From: Dryocola clanedunensis_A
GTDB taxonomy: Bacteria; Pseudomonadota; Gammaproteobacteria; Enterobacterales; Enterobacteriaceae
Reading direction: 5' to 3' (one strand)
Assembly: GCA_038405435.1 (NCBI GenBank)
Contig: JBBYHZ010000003.1
Length of the DNA: 64,000 nucleotides
Below the pieces are notes generated by a model. That model had not been told where the DNA came from. It ran no database searches and worked only from the letters and a program-made list of their open reading frames with translations. The translations under genes were made by a program, and so were the position numbers. Within the stretch, counting starts at the first letter, position 1. Each line of letters opens with the position of its first letter. Shown piece after piece: positions 40,801 through 49,403 of this stretch.

Positions 40801-41817
40801 TTAGTCCGGATAGCCTTGTGGATGGCGGGACTGCCAGCGCCAGGTATCATCTGCCATTTCCTGCAGGGTACGGCTGACACGCCAGTTAAGTTCTTTTGCG
40901 GCCTTGTTGGCATCGGCCCAGTATGCGGGCAGGTCGCCATCGCGACGCGGGGCGAAGTGATAATTCACTGGCTTACCGCACGCTTTGCTGAATGCGTTAA
41001 TGACGTCCAGCACGCTGCTGCCGATACCTGCGCCGAGGTTGTAAATATGTACGCCCGGTTTGCCCTGCAGCGTCTGCATTGCGGCAACGTGGCCGTCGGC
41101 CAGATCCATGACGTGAATGTAATCACGTACGCCCGTGCCGTCTTCTGTCGGGTAGTCGTTGCCAAACACCGCCAGCGAGTCACGACGTCCAACGGCAACC
41201 TGGGCGATATAAGGCATCAGGTTATTTGGGATGCCCTGCGGATCTTCACCCATGTCACCCGATGGATGTGCGCCAACCGGGTTGAAGTAGCGCAGTAGCG
41301 CCACGCTCCAGTTCGGCTGGGCCTTTTGCAGGTCCGCCAGAATCTGTTCCACCATCAGCTTGCTGCGGCCATACGGGCTGGCAGGCGTGCCGGTCGGGAA
41401 GCTTTCAACGTAAGGGATTTGCGGCTGGTCGCCGTAGACGGTAGCTGAGGAGCTAAAAATGAAGTTGGTGACGTTGGCCGCCCGCATGGCGGAGATCAGG
41501 CGCAGCGTGCCGGTAACGTTATTATCGTAATATTCCAGCGGCTTGTTTACCGATTCACCTACCGCCTTCAGGCCGGCGAAATGAATAACGGCGTCAATGC
41601 GATGGTCGTGGAAAATTTCCGCCAGCAGGCCTTCGTCGCGGATATCGCCGTCGATAAACAGCGGCTTTTTCCCGCCCAGGCGCTCAATGACCGGCAGCAC
41701 GCTGCGCTTGCTGTTACACAGATTATCCAGAATGACGACGTCGTGGCCATTTTGCAGCAGTTGCACGCAGGTATGACTGCCAATGTAACCGCTACCACCT
41801 GTTACCAGAACTCTCAT
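40801..41817 (-). CDS. galE: UDP-glucose 4-epimerase
   Basis: GalE interconverts UDP-glucose and UDP-galactose with bound NAD. From ATG 41817 it has 338 residues, as in E. coli; the frame extends 14 codons upstream into the promoter leader. The NAD-binding VTGGSGYIGSH is at residues 4-14, the catalytic Tyr-Lys pair is in SPYGRSKLMVE, and the Ser-Ser-Ala-Thr motif is in FIFSSSATVYG. GGAG is 6 bases upstream of the start. The internal operator OI lies in its first codons. Confidence 0.98.
   Translation of the reverse strand: MRVLVTGGSGYIGSHTCVQLLQNGHDVVILDNLCNSKRSVLPVIERLGGKKPLFIDGDIRDEGLLAEIFHDHRIDAVIHFAGLKAVGESVNKPLEYYDNNVTGTLRLISAMRAANVTNFIFSSSATVYGDQPQIPYVESFPTGTPASPYGRSKLMVEQILADLQKAQPNWSVALLRYFNPVGAHPSGDMGEDPQGIPNNLMPYIAQVAVGRRDSLAVFGNDYPTEDGTGVRDYIHVMDLADGHVAAMQTLQGKPGVHIYNLGAGIGSSVLDVINAFSKACGKPVNYHFAPRRDGDLPAYWADANKAAKELNWRVSRTLQEMADDTWRWQSRHPQGYPD
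41783..41798 (-). promoter_or_regulatory. Internal gal operator OI
   Basis: On the minus strand GTGGTAGCGGTTACAT is identical to the E. coli OI, which binds GalR/GalS. It lies within codons 7-12 of galE, about 113 bp from OE, so the DNA-looping arrangement of the E. coli gal operon is kept. Confidence 0.9.
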
Positions 41818-41849
41818 TTTTCGCTCCATTACGGCTATGGTATGTATTA

Positions 41850-41911
41850 ACCTTAGCATAACAGAGAAGCAAAAAGTGTGACACGGGATAAATTAGTGGA
41901 ATCGTTTACAC
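41850..41911 (-). promoter_or_regulatory. gal promoters P1/P2 with CRP site and operator OE
   Basis: On the minus strand OE is GTGTAAACGATTCCAC (41911-41896). The CRP-binding half AAGTGTGA is at 41880-41873 on the plus-strand numbering, and its neighbours match the E. coli site. The P2 -10 is TATGCT (41860-41855). The overlapping P1 -10 reads TAAGGT (41855-41850), where E. coli has TATGGT. All elements are spaced as in E. coli. Confidence 0.85.
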
Positions 41912-42037
41912 TGCCAGTTTCTCAGGGGAATCTGAACGGCAGAAGCAGTATAAAACAAACCGGCGGCGATGTAGCGATGAGGGGAGTCTGAAAGTCATGC
42001 AGGCAGGCCGCCAGGGCCGCCTGCTCTGAAGGAAGAT

Positions 42038-43507
42038 TTATAAGTCCTCGAACTCATAGCGATAGTTTTCACCCTCAGCCACAAAACTTAACCGCTTTGT
42101 GATGCATTCAGGCGCGTCTTCGGCATGGTGAGAAACAAACAGCAATTGGGTTTCGCCTTCGCCGATCAGGATGTCGACAAAACGGCGAACGAGCTGGCGG
42201 TTGAGCGGATCGAGCCCCTGCAGCGGCTCATCCAGAATCAGCACGGTCGGGTGTTTGACCAGCGCTCGGGCGATAAGCGCCAGTCGCTGCTGTCCCCAGG
42301 AGAGGCTGTGGAAAGGCGCGTCGGCGATAGCGTTGTCCATGCCCAGCATATTCAGCCATTCGCGGGTGAGTTTCTGCTGGCGGTCCGACACGGCCTGGTA
42401 GATACCGATGGAATCAAAAAAGCCGGAAAGAATCACGTTACGCACCGACGTGCTGACGCGATACTCAAGATGCAGGCTGCTGCTGACGTAGCCGATGTGC
42501 TTTTTAATATCCCAGATTGTTTCACCGCTGCCGCGGCGGCGGCCAAAAAGCGTTAAATCGTTGCTGTAACCCTGCGGATGATCCCCCGTGACCAGGCTCA
42601 ACAGCGTAGATTTACCCGCGCCGTTCGGCCCGACAATTTGCCAGTGCTCACCGGGATTAACGGTCCACGAAAGCTTATGCAGGATTGGCCTGTCGTTATA
42701 GGTCACTACGCCATCGCGCAGAATAATTCGCGGTTCGCCTTCCGGCAGGGAATGCCGCGCGCTGGGATCGTCTGCTTCCGGAAGCGCCACGCCGGCCAGT
42801 TTTTCGCTGTGCGCCAGCTGGGCGATTAGCGCCTGTTCCAGCAGCTTTTTCTTTTCCCCCGTCTCGATAAGCGTGCAGTCGGCCAGCACGCCCGCATGCT
42901 GCACAAAATCAGGGATTTCATCAAAGCGGTTTAGCACCAGCACCATGGTATAGCCGTGGCCGCTTAGTTCGCCCAGCAGTGCGGCCAGCTGCTCGCGGGA
43001 CTTCACGTCCAGACCGTCAAAAGGCTCGTCCAGAATCAGTAGGTCCGGCTTTGGCATCAGCGCCTGACACAGCAGGGTTTTGCGCGTTTCACCGGTAGAA
43101 AGGTATTTGAAGCGGCGGGAGAGCAGGTGAGTAATCCCGAACAGCGCGGCCAGCTTTTCACAACGTTCGGCATCTTTCACCTCTTCCTGGATGATTTCGG
43201 CGGTCGTCCGTCCGGTGTCGTCTTCGTCCGAGCTGAGCATATCGGTATTGTTGCGCTGCCACTCGTCGCTGACCAGCTTCTGAAGCTGTTCAAAAGAGAG
43301 ATGGGCGATGCGGGGGAAATCGCAGGTGCGCTCGCCTTTTAACAGCGGTAGGGTGCCTGCCAGGGCGCGAGCCAGTGCGGATTTACCGCTGCCGTTCGCG
43401 CCGACAAACGCCCAGCTTTCACCGGAGCGAATAATCAGATCGTTGAGAATTAGAGTTTTAGTGTCACCAAGGCGAAAAGTACCTTGCGAGATTTGCAACG
43501 CAGACAT
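42038..43507 (-). CDS. modF: ModF, duplicated ABC ATPase of the molybdate region
   Basis: ModF has 489 residues (E. coli 490) and two ABC domains in one chain. Domain 1 has Walker A GANGSGKS and Walker B PDLLILDEPFDGLD. Domain 2 has GPNGAGKSTLLSLV and HPTVLILDEPLQGLD. Its signature regions are YLSTGETRKTLLCQAL and SLSWGQQRLALIARAL. It has been called a photorepair protein (PhrA) because of reported suppression of photorepair defects, but its real job is unclear. It follows modE (75-bp gap) on the minus strand. Confidence 0.95.
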   Translation of the reverse strand: MSALQISQGTFRLGDTKTLILNDLIIRSGESWAFVGANGSGKSALARALAGTLPLLKGERTCDFPRIAHLSFEQLQKLVSDEWQRNNTDMLSSDEDDTGRTTAEIIQEEVKDAERCEKLAALFGITHLLSRRFKYLSTGETRKTLLCQALMPKPDLLILDEPFDGLDVKSREQLAALLGELSGHGYTMVLVLNRFDEIPDFVQHAGVLADCTLIETGEKKKLLEQALIAQLAHSEKLAGVALPEADDPSARHSLPEGEPRIILRDGVVTYNDRPILHKLSWTVNPGEHWQIVGPNGAGKSTLLSLVTGDHPQGYSNDLTLFGRRRGSGETIWDIKKHIGYVSSSLHLEYRVSTSVRNVILSGFFDSIGIYQAVSDRQQKLTREWLNMLGMDNAIADAPFHSLSWGQQRLALIARALVKHPTVLILDEPLQGLDPLNRQLVRRFVDILIGEGETQLLFVSHHAEDAPECITKRLSFVAEGENYRYEFEDL

Positions 43508-43582
43508 GTGTCATCCCATTTTTTGCAGTGATGACCCCAGAATTACGGAATGTCAGCGCGCTTGTCAATTCGCCCGGCGGAT

Positions 43583-44374
43583 TTAGCACAGCGTGGCGAC
43601 AATCACCCGGTCAGCATTAAAAAATGCTACGACCTCAGAGCCTTCTGCCAGATGCTGATGCTCCACGACGCTGTTAGGCACCGTAGCACACAGCGTCTGG
43701 CCGTCAGGAAGATGAACCAGCACTTCGCTTTGTTCTGCACCCTGCTGAATACTCTGTACTTTGCCCGGCAGACGGTTATCCGCATCACCTGCACGCTTGT
43801 CATCGGTAGTGATTTCAATCCACGGCGCTTTGATCAGCACCAGCACCTCTTTGCCCTCGCTCAGGCTCAGACGCTCGGCGCTTTGTCGGGTAACGGCGGC
43901 TTTCAGCTGCGTTGTGCCATCGGCAAGCAGGATGTCGATATGCTGCTGAACCTGTTCGCTGTCGCGGTGCAGCACGGTGCCAAAAAGCTGGTTACGGGCG
44001 CTGGTTTGCAGGGAGAAGCGGGAGATGGCCGCCAGCAGGCTGTCCAGCGGCAGGGCATCATCGCGCAGGACGTCGAAGGCTTTCTGCTGGATTTGCGCGA
44101 GCAGTTCATAAAGCTGAATGAGACGTTCACCGTAGCGGGTGACGACGGCACCGCCGCCGCCTTTGCCGCCGGTGGCGCGCTCTACCAGCGTCTCTTCGGT
44201 GAGCTGGTTCATTTCGTTGATGGCATCCCAGGCGCTTTTATAGCTGATGCCCGCAAGCTTGGCCCCCTGGCTGATGGAGCCGGTATGCTGAATCTGTTTC
44301 AGCAGCGCGATGCGACGAGGATCGGCGAACAGCCGCTGCTGGAGCTTCAGCGTGAGTAAAATTTCAGCCTGCAT
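43583..44374 (-). CDS. modE: ModE, molybdate-responsive transcription regulator
   Basis: ModE binds molybdate and represses modABC. ATG 44374, behind GGAGAGG, gives 263 residues (E. coli 262); the longer open frame to 44485 is not used. The N-terminal winged helix has LLKQIQHTGSISQGAKLAGISYKSAWDAINEMN and the wing ERATGGKGGGGAVVT, both quoted in short pieces of the family pattern. Two Mop (di-MOP) domains follow, with SARNQLFGTV and SEVLVHLPDGQTLCATV. Its target site is found before modA. Confidence 0.96.
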   Translation of the reverse strand: MQAEILLTLKLQQRLFADPRRIALLKQIQHTGSISQGAKLAGISYKSAWDAINEMNQLTEETLVERATGGKGGGGAVVTRYGERLIQLYELLAQIQQKAFDVLRDDALPLDSLLAAISRFSLQTSARNQLFGTVLHRDSEQVQQHIDILLADGTTQLKAAVTRQSAERLSLSEGKEVLVLIKAPWIEITTDDKRAGDADNRLPGKVQSIQQGAEQSEVLVHLPDGQTLCATVPNSVVEHQHLAEGSEVVAFFNADRVIVATLC

Positions 44375-44503
44375 AACCTCTCCGGTCAAAGAAAAACGCC
44401 ATTTTCCTCTATTGCGGCGCCGCGGGCAAATGGCACAAAAGGAGGGTGCGTTTTTCTGCGAGGTCGGTAGAATGGACCCTCTCACTTTTCACCTGAGGCA
44501 ATC

Positions 44504-44656
44504 ATGTTAGAATTACTGAAAAGTCTGCTATTTGCCGTGGTCATGGTGCCTGTTGTGATGGCAGTGATCCTCGGTCTGATTTACGGATTGGGCGAAATCT
44601 TCAACGTCTTCTCGAAAGTTGGTCACCGCGACCAGCAGCCAAAACAGCACCATTGA
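44504..44656 (+). CDS. acrZ: AcrZ (YbhT), small AcrB-associated membrane protein
   Basis: This 50-residue protein (E. coli 49) has one long membrane helix (LLFAVVMVPVVMAVILGLIYGLG) and a polar tail rich in Gln and His. AcrZ binds AcrB in the AcrAB-TolC efflux pump and alters its substrate range. The GAGG site is 7-8 bases before the ATG. The position between modE and modA is that of E. coli. A short GC hairpin (CGCCCGC-ATTC-GCGGGCG, 44665-44682) follows it. Confidence 0.93.
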   Translation: MLELLKSLLFAVVMVPVVMAVILGLIYGLGEIFNVFSKVGHRDQQPKQHH

Positions 44657-44755
44657 TTCTTAAGCGCCCGCATTCGCGGGCGTTTCGCATTAAGGCCCCT
44701 GCATTAAAGCCCTTTCTTTTTCTGCCGATAAGTTCTGTATATTCCTGTTCAGTAT

Positions 44756-44779
44756 CGTTATATTAATGGCTACATAACG
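44756..44779. promoter_or_regulatory. ModE operator of modABC
   Basis: CGTTATAT and ACATAACG form the inverted halves of a ModE box with an 8-bp centre (TAATGGCT). It overlaps the modA promoter, ending 20 bp before the modA start, and differs little from the E. coli modA operator. Confidence 0.85.
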
Positions 44780-44799
44780 AAACTCAGTGGAGTAATAAC

Positions 44800-45576
44800 A
44801 TGGCTAAGCAGTGGGTACGTCTCGCTTTAGGCGCAGCATTGAGCGTCAGTCTTGCCGGTCAGGCAGCTGCCGATAACAGCAAAATCACCGTTTTCGCCGC
44901 CGCGTCGCTGACTAACGCGATGCAGGATATCGCCACCCAGTATCAGAAAGGCAAGAATGTTGAAGTGGCCTCTTCCTTCGCCTCTTCTTCCACCCTTGCG
45001 CGCCAGATAGAAGCGGGCGCGCCTGCGGATCTTTTTATCTCTGCCGATCAGAAATGGATGGATTACGCGGTCAGCAAAGACGCCATTAAAACCGACAGCC
45101 GTGAAACGCTGCTTGGCAACAGCCTGGTTGTTGTCGCACCGAAAGACAGCAAGGTGGGCGACGTAGACATCAACGCCAAAACTGACTGGGCCGCACTGCT
45201 GAAGGGGGGAAGGCTGGCGGTGGGCGATCCTGACCACGTTCCTGCCGGGATTTACGCTAAAGAAGCGCTGCAAAAACTGGGTGCCTGGGATACGCTATCA
45301 CCGAAACTCGCTCCTGCTGAGGACGTGCGCGGCGCGCTGGCGCTGGTGGAGCGCGATGAGGCGCCGCTGGGTATTGTCTACGGCTCGGATGCCGTTGCCA
45401 GCAAGGGCGTGAAGGTCGTAGGAACCTTCCCGGAAGACTCCCATAAGAAAGTGGAATACCCTATCGCCATTGTTAAAGGCCACGATAACCCAACCGTTAC
45501 CGCGTTCTATGGCTACCTGAAAGGACCGGAAGCGGCTGCAATCTTCCAACGTTACGGATTTACGACTAAACAATGA
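44800..45576 (+). CDS. modA: ModA, periplasmic molybdate-binding protein
   Basis: ModA captures molybdate or tungstate for the ModBC importer. The 258-residue precursor has a signal peptide ending GQAAA before DNSKITVFAAASLTNAM. Ligand-binding segments include AAASLT, ASSSTLARQIEAGAPADLFISAD and the later VGDPDHVPAGIYAKEAL with the conserved Tyr. A GGAG site precedes the ATG. Its stop overlaps modB (ATGA). Confidence 0.97.
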   Translation: MAKQWVRLALGAALSVSLAGQAAADNSKITVFAAASLTNAMQDIATQYQKGKNVEVASSFASSSTLARQIEAGAPADLFISADQKWMDYAVSKDAIKTDSRETLLGNSLVVVAPKDSKVGDVDINAKTDWAALLKGGRLAVGDPDHVPAGIYAKEALQKLGAWDTLSPKLAPAEDVRGALALVERDEAPLGIVYGSDAVASKGVKVVGTFPEDSHKKVEYPIAIVKGHDNPTVTAFYGYLKGPEAAAIFQRYGFTTKQ

Positions 45577-46265
45577 TATTGACCGATCCCGAATGGCAGG
45601 CGGTGCTGCTGAGCCTGAAAGTCTCCACCCTGGCGGTGCTGTTTAGCCTTCCTTTTGGGATCTTCTTTGCCTGGGTGCTGGTGCGATGCCGCTTCCCGGG
45701 CAAGGCCTTACTCGACAGTATTATTCATCTTCCCCTTGTGCTGCCCCCCGTCGTGGTGGGCTATCTGCTGCTGGTTGCCATGGGCCGCCGCGGCTTTCTT
45801 GGGGCGTGGATTTACGACGTGTTTGGCATTACTTTCGCGTTCAGCTGGCGGGGGGCCGTGCTGGCCGCCGCCGTGATGTCCTTTCCGCTGATGGTGCGGG
45901 CGATTCGCCTGGCGCTGGAAGGGGTGGATATCAAACTAGAACAGGCCGCCCGCACGCTGGGGGCCGGGCGCTGGCGCGTGTTCTGCACAATTACCCTGCC
46001 GCTCACCTTACCGGGCATTATCGCCGGGACGGTGCTGGCCTTTGCCCGATCGCTGAGCGAGTTCGGTGCCACTATTACCTTCGTTTCCAACATTCCGGGG
46101 GAAACGCGTACCATTCCTTCGGCGATGTACACCCTGATTCAGACGCCGGGCGGCGAGAGTGCGGCCGCAAGGCTGTGCATTATCTCCATCGTGCTGGCGA
46201 TGGTTTCCCTGCTGGTGGCCGAATGGCTGGCGCGCCAGAGCCGCAAACGGATAGGGGCTGAGTAA
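45573..46265 (+). CDS. modB: ModB, molybdate ABC transporter permease
   Basis: ModB (230 residues; E. coli 229) is the inner-membrane channel, with five predicted helices. The EAA loop that contacts ModC reads EQAARTLGAGRWRVFCTITLPLTLPGIIAG, seen here as the usual EAA---G pattern. The start overlaps the modA stop by four bases, and the stop shares one base with the modC ATG. Confidence 0.97.
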   Translation: MILTDPEWQAVLLSLKVSTLAVLFSLPFGIFFAWVLVRCRFPGKALLDSIIHLPLVLPPVVVGYLLLVAMGRRGFLGAWIYDVFGITFAFSWRGAVLAAAVMSFPLMVRAIRLALEGVDIKLEQAARTLGAGRWRVFCTITLPLTLPGIIAGTVLAFARSLSEFGATITFVSNIPGETRTIPSAMYTLIQTPGGESAAARLCIISIVLAMVSLLVAEWLARQSRKRIGAE

Positions 46266-47323
46266 TGCTGGAGCTTAACTTTGTGCAGACGCTGGGCGAC
46301 CACCGGCTGGCAATCAACGAAACGCTGCCGGGGCAGGGCATCACGGCTGTGTTCGGGGTATCGGGCGCGGGAAAAACCTCGCTGATCAATGCGATAAGCG
46401 GACTGACGCGGCCGGAGCAGGGAAAGATTGTGCTCAACGAGCGGGTGCTTAGCGACGCGGAGAATAAACGTTTTCTCGCCCCTGAAAAGCGCCGCATCGG
46501 CTACGTTTTCCAGGATGCGCGCCTGTTTCCGCACTACAAAGTTCGCGGCAATCTGAAATATGGCATGGTGAAAAGCGCGTCAGACCAGTTCGATAAGCTG
46601 GTGGCGCTGCTCGGCATTGAAGAGTTGTTAGACCGCTTCCCGTGGAGCCTGTCCGGCGGCGAGAAGCAGCGCGTGGCTATCGGGCGGGCGCTGCTGACCT
46701 CGCCGGAGCTGCTGCTGCTGGACGAACCGCTGGCCTCGCTGGACATCCCCCGCAAGCGTGAACTGCTGCCGTACCTGCAGCGGCTTGCCCGTGAAATAAA
46801 TATTCCGATGCTCTACGTCAGCCACTCGCTGGAAGAGATCCTCCATCTGGCGGACAAGGTGCTGGTGCTGGACGGCGGCGAGGTGAAAGCCTTCGGCAAC
46901 CTGGAAGAGGTGTGGGGCAGCAGCGTGATGCACCCCTGGCTGCCAAAAGAGCAGCAAAGTAGCGTGCTGAAGGTGACGGTGCTTGAGCATCACCCGCACT
47001 ACGCGATGACCGCGCTGGCGCTGGGCGATCAGCACCTGTGGGTCAACAGGCTGGATAAGCCGCTGCAGTCCCCGCTGCGCATCCGCATACAGGCTTCAGA
47101 CGTTTCGCTGATCCTTCAGCCGCCGGTCAACAGCAGCATCCGTAACGTGCTGCGTGCGAAGGTCGCGCAGTGTTACGACGATGAAGGGCAGGTTGAGGTC
47201 CAGCTGGAAGTGGGCGGCAGAATGCTGTGGGCGCGCATCAGCCCGTGGGCGCGGGATGAGCTGGCTATTAAACCCGGACAGTGGCTATACGCACAGGTTA
47301 AAAGCGTGTCGATAACAACCTGA
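46265..47323 (+). CDS. modC: ModC, molybdate ABC transporter ATPase
   Basis: The 352-residue ATPase equals E. coli ModC. Walker A is GVSGAGKTSL, the Q-loop is YVFQDARLFPHY, the signature is WSLSGGEKQRVAIGRALL and Walker B is LLLLDEPLASLD, followed by the switch histidine in YVSHSLEEI. The C-terminal 70 residues form a Mop regulatory domain (SIRNVLRAKV). It ends the modABC operon; a REP-like palindrome follows. Confidence 0.97.
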   Translation: MLELNFVQTLGDHRLAINETLPGQGITAVFGVSGAGKTSLINAISGLTRPEQGKIVLNERVLSDAENKRFLAPEKRRIGYVFQDARLFPHYKVRGNLKYGMVKSASDQFDKLVALLGIEELLDRFPWSLSGGEKQRVAIGRALLTSPELLLLDEPLASLDIPRKRELLPYLQRLAREINIPMLYVSHSLEEILHLADKVLVLDGGEVKAFGNLEEVWGSSVMHPWLPKEQQSSVLKVTVLEHHPHYAMTALALGDQHLWVNRLDKPLQSPLRIRIQASDVSLILQPPVNSSIRNVLRAKVAQCYDDEGQVEVQLEVGGRMLWARISPWARDELAIKPGQWLYAQVKSVSITT

Positions 47324-47340
47324 CAGATTCGGTATTAGCT

Positions 47341-47367
47341 GGGTGGACAAGCGCAGCGTCATCCACC
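47341..47367. repeat. REP-like palindrome between modC and ybhA
   Basis: GGTGGACAAGCGCAGCGTCATCCACC has GGTGGA / TCCACC arms. It resembles the second REP after sdhB, so the same family occurs at least twice in the window. Confidence 0.7.
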
Positions 47368-47378
47368 GTTTATTGCAA

Positions 47379-48197
47379 CTATATTAAATGCTTATAAATC
47401 GTCCCGGCGATGCCCGCTTCAAGGTTTGTGCCAATTACCAGGTCAGCGCGTGCCTTAATGGCCTCGTCGGCGTTGCCCATTGCGACGCCCAGCCCTGCGG
47501 CCTCGAGCATGCTCAAATCGTTAAAGTTATCGCCAAACGCAATGACCTGCTCCATTGACAGCCCTTCGGACTCCACCCACTGCGCCAGGCGTTTGCCTTT
47601 GCTGTTGCCGCTCTGCGCCACGTCCACCTGATCGTGCCACGACCATTCACACGCTAATCCCAACTGCTCTTCGACCGAGCGGGCGAAGGTTTGCAGCTTC
47701 GGAATATCTTCATCGGTCAGCGCAAATTTCCAGATGGCGTCCACTTCATGCGCGGCTTCACGCAGGGAGCCCACGTGGCGGAACACCGGGCGCTGGGCTT
47801 CCGGCAGGGACCGCGCCCAGTTTTCGGTACGGATTACGTGGCCCGTCGGACGCTGATAGAGCATCGCGTTATCGACGTACATCAGCCCGTGAACGTCATG
47901 CGCATCGAGTAAATCAATCAGCTGCGTCGCCTGGTCCGGCTGCAACGGATCGGCGGCCAGCACCTTTTTTGCATGATAATCATACAAATAGGTGCCATTA
48001 CAGCAAATTGCAGGTGTATCTAAAGCCAGTGCCTGATAAAAAGGATGAATGGCAACGTGATGGCGACCGGTCACGATGACCACTTTGTAGCCCGACTCGC
48101 GGGCGCGCTCAAGCGCCGCCAGCGACTCCGGCAGAATGGTTTTTTGCGGCGTCAGGAGGGTGCCGTCCAGATCCAGGGCGATTACTCGATAAGTCAT
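47379..48197 (-). CDS. ybhA: YbhA, HAD-family sugar/PLP phosphatase
   Basis: The 272-residue protein equals E. coli YbhA, a Cof-type (HAD-IIB) phosphatase with reported activity on pyridoxal phosphate and fructose-1,6-bisphosphate. Motif I is IALDLDGTLLTP, motif II lies in VIVTGRH, motif III uses the lysine of NSKGKRL and motif IV is IAFGDNFNDLSML. It is divergent from pgl. The true substrate in the cell is uncertain. Confidence 0.93.
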   Translation of the reverse strand: MTYRVIALDLDGTLLTPQKTILPESLAALERARESGYKVVIVTGRHHVAIHPFYQALALDTPAICCNGTYLYDYHAKKVLAADPLQPDQATQLIDLLDAHDVHGLMYVDNAMLYQRPTGHVIRTENWARSLPEAQRPVFRHVGSLREAAHEVDAIWKFALTDEDIPKLQTFARSVEEQLGLACEWSWHDQVDVAQSGNSKGKRLAQWVESEGLSMEQVIAFGDNFNDLSMLEAAGLGVAMGNADEAIKARADLVIGTNLEAGIAGTIYKHLI

Positions 48198-48338
48198 TTG
48201 TTATTCCAGTCAAATTCAAGCCGTAAGGTCTAAGCCGATGGTACACCGCCTGGCGCATTGTGCAAAATTGTGACCCAGAGCGGCAAAACGGACTACCCTT
48301 GTGACTATTACTCAATACGTTGGGAGGAACGAGATTTC

Positions 48339-49337
48339 ATGAAACAAACAGTCTATACCGCCAGCCCCGAAAGCCAGCAAATCCATGTCTGGTCACTGAA
48401 TTCACAGGGCGAGCTGACGCTCGTTCAGGTGGTGGATGCCCCAGGCCAGGTCCAGCCGATGGTTATCAGCCCCGATAAGCGCTTCCTTTATGTCGGCGTG
48501 CGCCCTGAATTCCGGGTGATTGCCTACCGTATCGCACCGGATGATGGCCGCCTGACCGAAGCCGGTGCCGCCGCGCTGCCGGGTAGCCCAACGCATATCT
48601 CAACCGATCGCCAGGGTAAATTCCTGTTCAGCGCTTCCTACAACGCAGGCAGCGTCAGCGTGACCCCGCTGGGTCAGGACGGCCTGCCGGGTAACGTCGT
48701 GTTCCAGGCTGAAGGGCTGGAAGGCTGCCACTCGGCGAACATCTCCCCGGACAACCGCACGCTGTGGGTGCCCGCGCTGAAACAGGATCGCATCTGTCTG
48801 TTTACGCTGTCTGACGACGGCGCGCTGACGGCACAAACCCCGGCTGAAGTGACCACCGTGGAAGGGGCCGGGCCGCGCCATATGGCGTTCCATCCTAATC
48901 AGCAATATGCGTACTGCGTGAATGAGCTGAACAGCTCGGTAGACGTGTGGGAGCTGAAAGATCCTAACGGCAAAATTGAATGCGTGCAGACGCTCGACAT
49001 CATGCCGCCGGACTTTGCGGACACCCGCTGGGCGGCCGATATCCATATTACGCCGGACGGGCGTCACCTCTACACCTGTGACCGTACCGCCAGCGTCATC
49101 ACCGTATTCAGCGTTTCCGAGGACGGCAGCGTACTGGCTGTCGAAGGCTACCAGCCGACGGAAACCCAGCCGCGCGGCTTCAACGTCGATCACAGCGGGA
49201 AATACCTGATTGCCGCAGGCCAGAAATCCCACCATATCGCGGTCTACGAGATTAAAGGCGAGCAGGGGCTGCTGGAAGAGAAGGGGCGCTATGCGGTTGG
49301 CCAGGGCCCGATGTGGGTTGTGGTTAACGCCCACTAA
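48339..49337 (+). CDS. pgl: 6-phosphogluconolactonase, propeller type
   Basis: Pgl hydrolyses 6-phosphogluconolactone in the pentose phosphate pathway. From ATG 48339 the protein has 332 residues (E. coli 331) and is a seven-bladed beta-propeller, with blades seen as repeated PDKRFLYVGVRP, DRQGKFLFSASYN, PDNRTLWVPAL, GPRHMAFHPNQQYAYCVNEL and PRGFNVDHSGKYLIAAGQ. A GGGAGGAACG site precedes it. The open frame begins earlier at 48258 but without homology. Confidence 0.96.
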   Translation: MKQTVYTASPESQQIHVWSLNSQGELTLVQVVDAPGQVQPMVISPDKRFLYVGVRPEFRVIAYRIAPDDGRLTEAGAAALPGSPTHISTDRQGKFLFSASYNAGSVSVTPLGQDGLPGNVVFQAEGLEGCHSANISPDNRTLWVPALKQDRICLFTLSDDGALTAQTPAEVTTVEGAGPRHMAFHPNQQYAYCVNELNSSVDVWELKDPNGKIECVQTLDIMPPDFADTRWAADIHITPDGRHLYTCDRTASVITVFSVSEDGSVLAVEGYQPTETQPRGFNVDHSGKYLIAAGQKSHHIAVYEIKGEQGLLEEKGRYAVGQGPMWVVVNAH

Positions 49338-49352
49338 CCGTGGGAAAGAGCA

Positions 49353-49384
49353 TAAAAAAAACCTCGCGTCTGCGAGGTTTTTAA
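49353..49384. terminator. Bidirectional terminator between pgl and ybhC
   Basis: ACCTCGC-GTCT-GCGAGGT with eight A before and T5 after, between convergent genes. Confidence 0.9.
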
Positions 49385-49403
49385 TTTTCAGGAAGCGGTG
49401 AAA

